A DNA stretch of 64,000 nt from Pseudomonas thermotolerans DSM 14292 (lineage in GTDB: Bacteria > Pseudomonadota > Gammaproteobacteria > Pseudomonadales > Pseudomonadaceae): NCBI RefSeq assembly GCF_000364625.1, contig NZ_KB822600.1, positions 186,001 through 250,000 on the forward strand, given 5' to 3'. Shown here piece after piece: positions 60,826 to 64,000 of the stretch. Numbering within the stretch: position 1 is the first letter of the stretch; each line of letters begins with the position of its first letter. The position numbers and the translations under genes were made by a program. The notes under the pieces were generated by a model. That model did no database searches and was not told the DNA's origin. It saw only the letters and a list, made by a program, of their open reading frames with translations.

Positions 60826-61578
60826 GTGACTGGCCTGCGCGTGGAAGTCATCACCCTGTTCCCTGAGATGTTTGCCGCCATCACCGATTACGGCATTACC
60901 AGCCGTGCGGTGAAGCAGGGGCTGTTGCGGCTCACCTGCTGGAACCCGCGCAGCTACACCACGGACCGCCACCAGACGGTGGACGACCGGCCGTTCGGCG
61001 GTGGTCCGGGAATGGTGATGAAGATCAAGCCGCTCGAGGATGCCCTGCTGGATGCCAAGCAGGCCCTCGGCAGGCCGGCGAAGGTGATCTACCTGTCGCC
61101 GCAGGGCCGCAAGCTGACGCAGGCGGCGGTCCGCGAGCTGGCGCAGGAAGAGGCCCTGATCCTCATCGCCGGGCGTTACGAAGGGATCGACGAGCGCTTC
61201 ATCGAGGCGCATGTCGACGAGGAGTGGTCGATCGGCGACTACGTGCTGTCCGGCGGCGAACTGCCTGCCATGGTGCTGATCGACGCGATGACCCGCTTGC
61301 TGCCCGGTGCATTGGGCCATGCGAATTCTGCCGAGGAGGACTCGTTTACCGACGGCCTGCTCGACTGCCCGCACTACACCCGACCCGAGGTGTATGCGGG
61401 ACGCCGTGTTCCTGAGGTGCTGCTTGGCGGCAATCATGAACACATCCGGCGCTGGCGTTTGCAGCAGTCCTTGGGAAGGACCTACGAACGGCGCGCTGAT
61501 CTTCTGGATTGCCGCTCGCTTTCTGGAGAAGAAAAAGAGCTGTTGGCGGAGTATCTCCGTCAGCGGGACGATAGTTAA
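60826..61578 (+). CDS. trmD: tRNA (guanine-N1-)-methyltransferase TrmD
   Basis: SPOUT methyltransferase making m1G37 in tRNAs that read CNN codons, preventing frameshifts. The 250-aa form from GTG 60826 starts near [13 protein letters not shown], with the knot motifs [16 protein letters not shown] and [16 protein letters not shown]. An upstream ATG at 60799 would overlap rimM by 14 bp and add nine residues; a GGGG stretch near 60819 favours the GTG. Third gene of the operon. Confidence 0.93.
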   Translation: MTGLRVEVITLFPEMFAAITDYGITSRAVKQGLLRLTCWNPRSYTTDRHQTVDDRPFGGGPGMVMKIKPLEDALLDAKQALGRPAKVIYLSPQGRKLTQAAVRELAQEEALILIAGRYEGIDERFIEAHVDEEWSIGDYVLSGGELPAMVLIDAMTRLLPGALGHANSAEEDSFTDGLLDCPHYTRPEVYAGRRVPEVLLGGNHEHIRRWRLQQSLGRTYERRADLLDCRSLSGEEKELLAEYLRQRDDS

Positions 61579-61623
61579 CGTATCGATGGCTGACCACCAG
61601 CGGTCAGTCTTAGGAGCGCAGAG

Positions 61624-61974
61624 ATGACCAACAAGATCATTCAGCAACTCGAAGCTGAACAGATGAACAAAGAGATCCCGGCTTTCGCCCCCGGCGACAC
61701 CGTGGTCGTGCAAGTGAAGGTGAAGGAAGGCGACCGTTCGCGTCTGCAGGCCTTCGAAGGTGTGGTCATCGGTAAGCGCAACCGCGGTCTGAACAGCGCC
61801 TTTACCGTGCGCAAGATCTCCAACGGCGTGGGCGTGGAGCGTACCTTCCAGACCTACTCGCCGCTGATCGACAGCATCACCGTCAAGCGTCGCGGCGACG
61901 TGCGCAAGTCCAAGCTGTACTACCTGCGCGAACTGTCCGGCAAGGCCGCCCGCATCAAGGAAAAGCTGGTCTGA
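61624..61974 (+). CDS. rplS: 50S ribosomal protein L19
   Basis: Ribosomal protein bL19 of 116 aa at the subunit interface, with [20 protein letters not shown] and the conserved [12 protein letters not shown] block. TAGGAGCGCAG precedes the ATG. Last gene of the operon, followed by a clear terminator. Confidence 0.97.
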   Translation: MTNKIIQQLEAEQMNKEIPAFAPGDTVVVQVKVKEGDRSRLQAFEGVVIGKRNRGLNSAFTVRKISNGVGVERTFQTYSPLIDSITVKRRGDVRKSKLYYLRELSGKAARIKEKLV

Positions 61975-62007
61975 TCGACCCTTTCCTCACGCAGGACGAA
62001 AGAAAAG

Positions 62008-62030
62008 AGCAGCCCTCGGGCTGCTTTTTT
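62008..62030 (+). terminator. Intrinsic terminator after rplS
   Basis: AGCAGCC pairs with GGCTGCT (7 bp) around a CTCG tetraloop and is followed by at least six T. It ends the rpsP operon 34 bp after the rplS stop. Confidence 0.85.
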
Positions 62031-62078
62031 CATGCCCGCGGAAAACTGGTGGCGGGCGGGGGATGGCAGGCGGCGGGC

Positions 62079-62744
62079 TCAGTGGTGCAGGCTGATCTTC
62101 AGGCTGGCCTGGGACAGGTCGATGTCCTGCAGGTGCAGACTGCCCAGGCTCTGACCTGCCGGGGCATGGGCAACGTGGATGTTGTCGAAGCGTAGCTCGC
62201 CGATGGAGCTGGGCAGGCGCAGGTTCAGGGTGCCGTCGGGGTTGAGCTGGACATCGGCGTGCTGGATGTCGTAGCGCACGTCCTGCAGCGAGGTTTCCGC
62301 CTCCAGGCTCTCCAGCACCGGCATCACCAGCTTGGCCAGTTGCAGCACTGGGGGCGGGCCGTCGCCGCTTTCCGCTTGGAGGAACAGGCCCTGCAGCACG
62401 TCGTCCAGGCCTTGGGCGCTGACCCGGCGCATCTCCCGCTCGTCGAGCGGTGCCATGGCCTCGACCGAGCGACTGCCAGGCTGCAGGCGCTGCAGGTCGG
62501 CGCTGGCCATCTGGAAGGGGCTGAGCAGAGCGGCGATCAGGGTGGCGGCCAGGCGCAGGTTCTTCTGCTTCTTCAGCGCCCTGGCGAGCTGGCGTTCGCT
62601 GAGGACCCCCTGGGCGACGAGGATCTCGCCGAGTCGTTTGCCGCTGCCGGCCTGGGCGCGGATCGCGGCGTCCAGTTGGTCGCGGTTGATCAGGCCCTTG
62701 CCGATCAGGATTTGGCCGAGGCGGGAATTCTGTTGGTGCGGCAT
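62079..62744 (-). CDS. Conserved protein with GspE/PilB N-terminal-like repeat
   Basis: 221-aa protein of unknown function, conserved near xerD in pseudomonads. The first 75 residues hold two similar helical units, LGQILIGKGLINRDQLDAAI and LGEILVAQGVLSERQLARAL, like the N-terminal domain of GspE/PilB ATPases. The rest lacks any ATPase motif and looks beta-rich. The ATG at 62744 is chosen (MPHQQNSRLG). The frame is open 13 codons further up. The gene is divergent from xerD, about 215 bp apart. Confidence 0.75.
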   Translation of the reverse strand: MPHQQNSRLGQILIGKGLINRDQLDAAIRAQAGSGKRLGEILVAQGVLSERQLARALKKQKNLRLAATLIAALLSPFQMASADLQRLQPGSRSVEAMAPLDEREMRRVSAQGLDDVLQGLFLQAESGDGPPPVLQLAKLVMPVLESLEAETSLQDVRYDIQHADVQLNPDGTLNLRLPSSIGELRFDNIHVAHAPAGQSLGSLHLQDIDLSQASLKISLHH

Positions 62745-62961
62745 GCTGGGGACTCGATGCAGTTTGTGGCAATGTGCAATCATGATGCGGCGTGTGCGGC
62801 CGTCAAGTCACCCGACGAAAGATAGGGTAGGCCGGGTTGGCGACTCGTGGGGTATCCCGCCGACGGACCGGTCGGCGAACGCCCCTGGTTGCCGAGTCTC
62901 TGGCCGTATCGGACCGTGCCATGAAAGACTAGGCGGGTTCGCTTGCTGCCATAGTGATGCC

Positions 62962-63858
62962 ATGCCCGCGATGGACCATCCCCTGATCGACCGCTTCCTC
63001 GATGCCCTGTGGCTGGAGAAGGGCCTCTCCGAGCACACCCGCTCCGCCTACCGCAGCGACCTGACGCATTTCAACGGCTGGCTGCAGGCGCGAGGTCTGG
63101 AGCTGGCCGAGGTGGGCCGCGAGGCGATCCTCGACCATCTCGCCTGGCGCCTCGACGAGGGGTATGTGGCGCGCTCCACCGCGCGCTTCCTCTCCGGCCT
63201 GCGCGGTTTCTACCGCTACCTGCTGGCCGAGGGGCTGATCGCCGAGGACCCGACCCTGCAGGTGGAGCTGCCGCGCATCGGTCGGCCGCTGCCCAAATCT
63301 CTGTCCGAGGCGGACGTCGAGGCGCTACTCGCCGCGCCGGATGTGGACGACCCCATCGGCCTGCGCGACCGAGCCATGCTCGAGGTGCTCTACGCCTGCG
63401 GACTGCGGGTCAGCGAGCTGGTCGACCTGCGCCTGGAGCAGGTCAACCTGCGCCAGGGCGTGCTCATGGTCTTCGGCAAGGGCCGCAAGGAACGCCTGGT
63501 GCCGCTCGGTGAGGAGGCCATCGCCTGGCTGGAGCGCTACCTGCTGGAGGCTCGCTCGCTGCTGCTTGGCGGCAGGCCCAGCGACGTGCTGTTTCCCAGC
63601 CTGCGCGGCGAGCGGATGACCCGGCAGACCTTCTGGCACCGCATCAAGCACCAGGCGCGGGTGGCCGGAATCGCCAAGCCGCTGTCGCCGCACACTCTGC
63701 GCCACGCCTTTGCCACCCACCTGCTGAACCACGGCGCCGACCTGCGCACCGTGCAGATGCTGCTCGGCCACCAGGACCTGTCCACTACCCAGATCTATAC
63801 CCATATCGCCAAGGCTCGCCTGCAGGATCTGCACGCCCGTCATCACCCGCGCGGCTGA
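62962..63858 (+). CDS. xerD: Site-specific tyrosine recombinase XerD
   Basis: Chromosome dimer resolution recombinase acting with XerC at dif. The 298-aa product has the core-binding domain (1-100) and the catalytic domain with R149, K173, H244, R247, H270 and Y279, a complete set. The length equals P. aeruginosa XerD and the gene is followed by dsbC as in that genome, so it is the housekeeping enzyme and not a phage integrase. Confidence 0.96.
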   Translation: MPAMDHPLIDRFLDALWLEKGLSEHTRSAYRSDLTHFNGWLQARGLELAEVGREAILDHLAWRLDEGYVARSTARFLSGLRGFYRYLLAEGLIAEDPTLQVELPRIGRPLPKSLSEADVEALLAAPDVDDPIGLRDRAMLEVLYACGLRVSELVDLRLEQVNLRQGVLMVFGKGRKERLVPLGEEAIAWLERYLLEARSLLLGGRPSDVLFPSLRGERMTRQTFWHRIKHQARVAGIAKPLSPHTLRHAFATHLLNHGADLRTVQMLLGHQDLSTTQIYTHIAKARLQDLHARHHPRG

Positions 63859-63965
63859 AGTGGGACTTGCCGGTTTGCGGGTGACTGGCTGCCATCGGCC
63901 ACGGCGGCCTCCTGTGGTAGGCTTGCAGCATTCATGACGCCGCCCGCCGCTCGATAGGAGTATCC

Positions 63966-64000
63966 ATGCGCGTGACCCGAATCCTCGCTGCTGCCGCCCT
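63966..64000 (+). CDS. dsbC: Start of dsbC (thiol:disulfide interchange), cut by window edge
   Basis: Only 11 full codons are visible: ATG at 63966 behind TAGGAG, encoding MRVTRILAAAA, the beginning of a signal peptide. The assignment to dsbC rests on the conserved xerD-dsbC order in pseudomonads and not on the visible residues. Confidence 0.55.
   Translation, partial: MRVTRILAAAA

Noticed and set aside
62962..63858. Phage or island integrase
   Set aside because: Although a tyrosine recombinase, its length, motif set and neighbour dsbC match housekeeping XerD.

Overview
The window reads as a chromosome segment of a Pseudomonas close to the P. aeruginosa lineage. Third codon positions are strongly G/C, protein lengths and starts match pseudomonad orthologues, and the gene order follows the known P. 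aeruginosa arrangement over long stretches: suhB-trmJ-cysE-isc-ndk-rlmN-pilF-rodZ-ispG-hisS-yfgM-bamB-der, then leuA, xseA, guaBA, tadA-mltF-purL, purT, ffh-rpsP-rimM-trmD-rplS, xerD-dsbC. No tRNA, rRNA, CRISPR array, transposase or integrase was seen.

Layout. 1-8.2 kb: suhB leftward, then trmJ, cysE and a complete isc iron-sulfur assembly operon (iscR S U A hscB hscA fdx iscX) behind an IscR-type operator region. 8.3-17.6 kb: ndk, rlmN, the pilotin gene pilF, rodZ, ispG, hisS, yfgM, bamB and der. 17.6-20.6 kb: an aminotransferase plus omega-amidase pair, a decayed cupin pseudogene and a YjdF-like membrane protein. 20.7-26.7 kb, all leftward: leuA with a short Leu-rich leader ORF upstream, a YbdG-like mechanosensitive channel, an M23 peptidase, xseA and yggL. 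26.9-30.05 kb: guaB-guaA.

30.3-40.6 kb is the accessory part: four co-directional, tightly packed leftward genes. They encode a BrxR/CapW-like WYL regulator, an SNF2-family helicase, a 1078-aa beta-class adenine methyltransferase and a 1096-aa type III Res-like helicase-nuclease. The block sits directly after guaA, a known island insertion hotspot. A truncated SRPBCC gene lies at its left edge and about 600 bp without a recognisable gene at its right edge. The central third of the methyltransferase gene is clearly less GC-rich than its flanks. This is the best candidate in the window for an uncommon or undescribed defence system: a type III-like restriction-modification core with an added SNF2 motor and an autoregulator.

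41.3-64 kb returns to core genes: a PEBP-family protein, the U32 protein TrhP, a Tat-exported multicopper oxidase, tadA, mltF, purL, a CDGSH protein, a Nif3-like small protein, an L,D-transpeptidase, two divergent NUDIX genes, a gamma-carbonic anhydrase-like protein, a DUF1289 protein, purT, an SGNH hydrolase, a CBS/CorC-domain protein lacking the usual membrane domain, a CcsA/YpjD-like protein, ffh, the rpsP-rimM-trmD-rplS operon, a conserved hypothetical, xerD and the first codons of dsbC. Start codons were chosen from Shine-Dalgarno spacing and from family lengths known to me; no database search was run.
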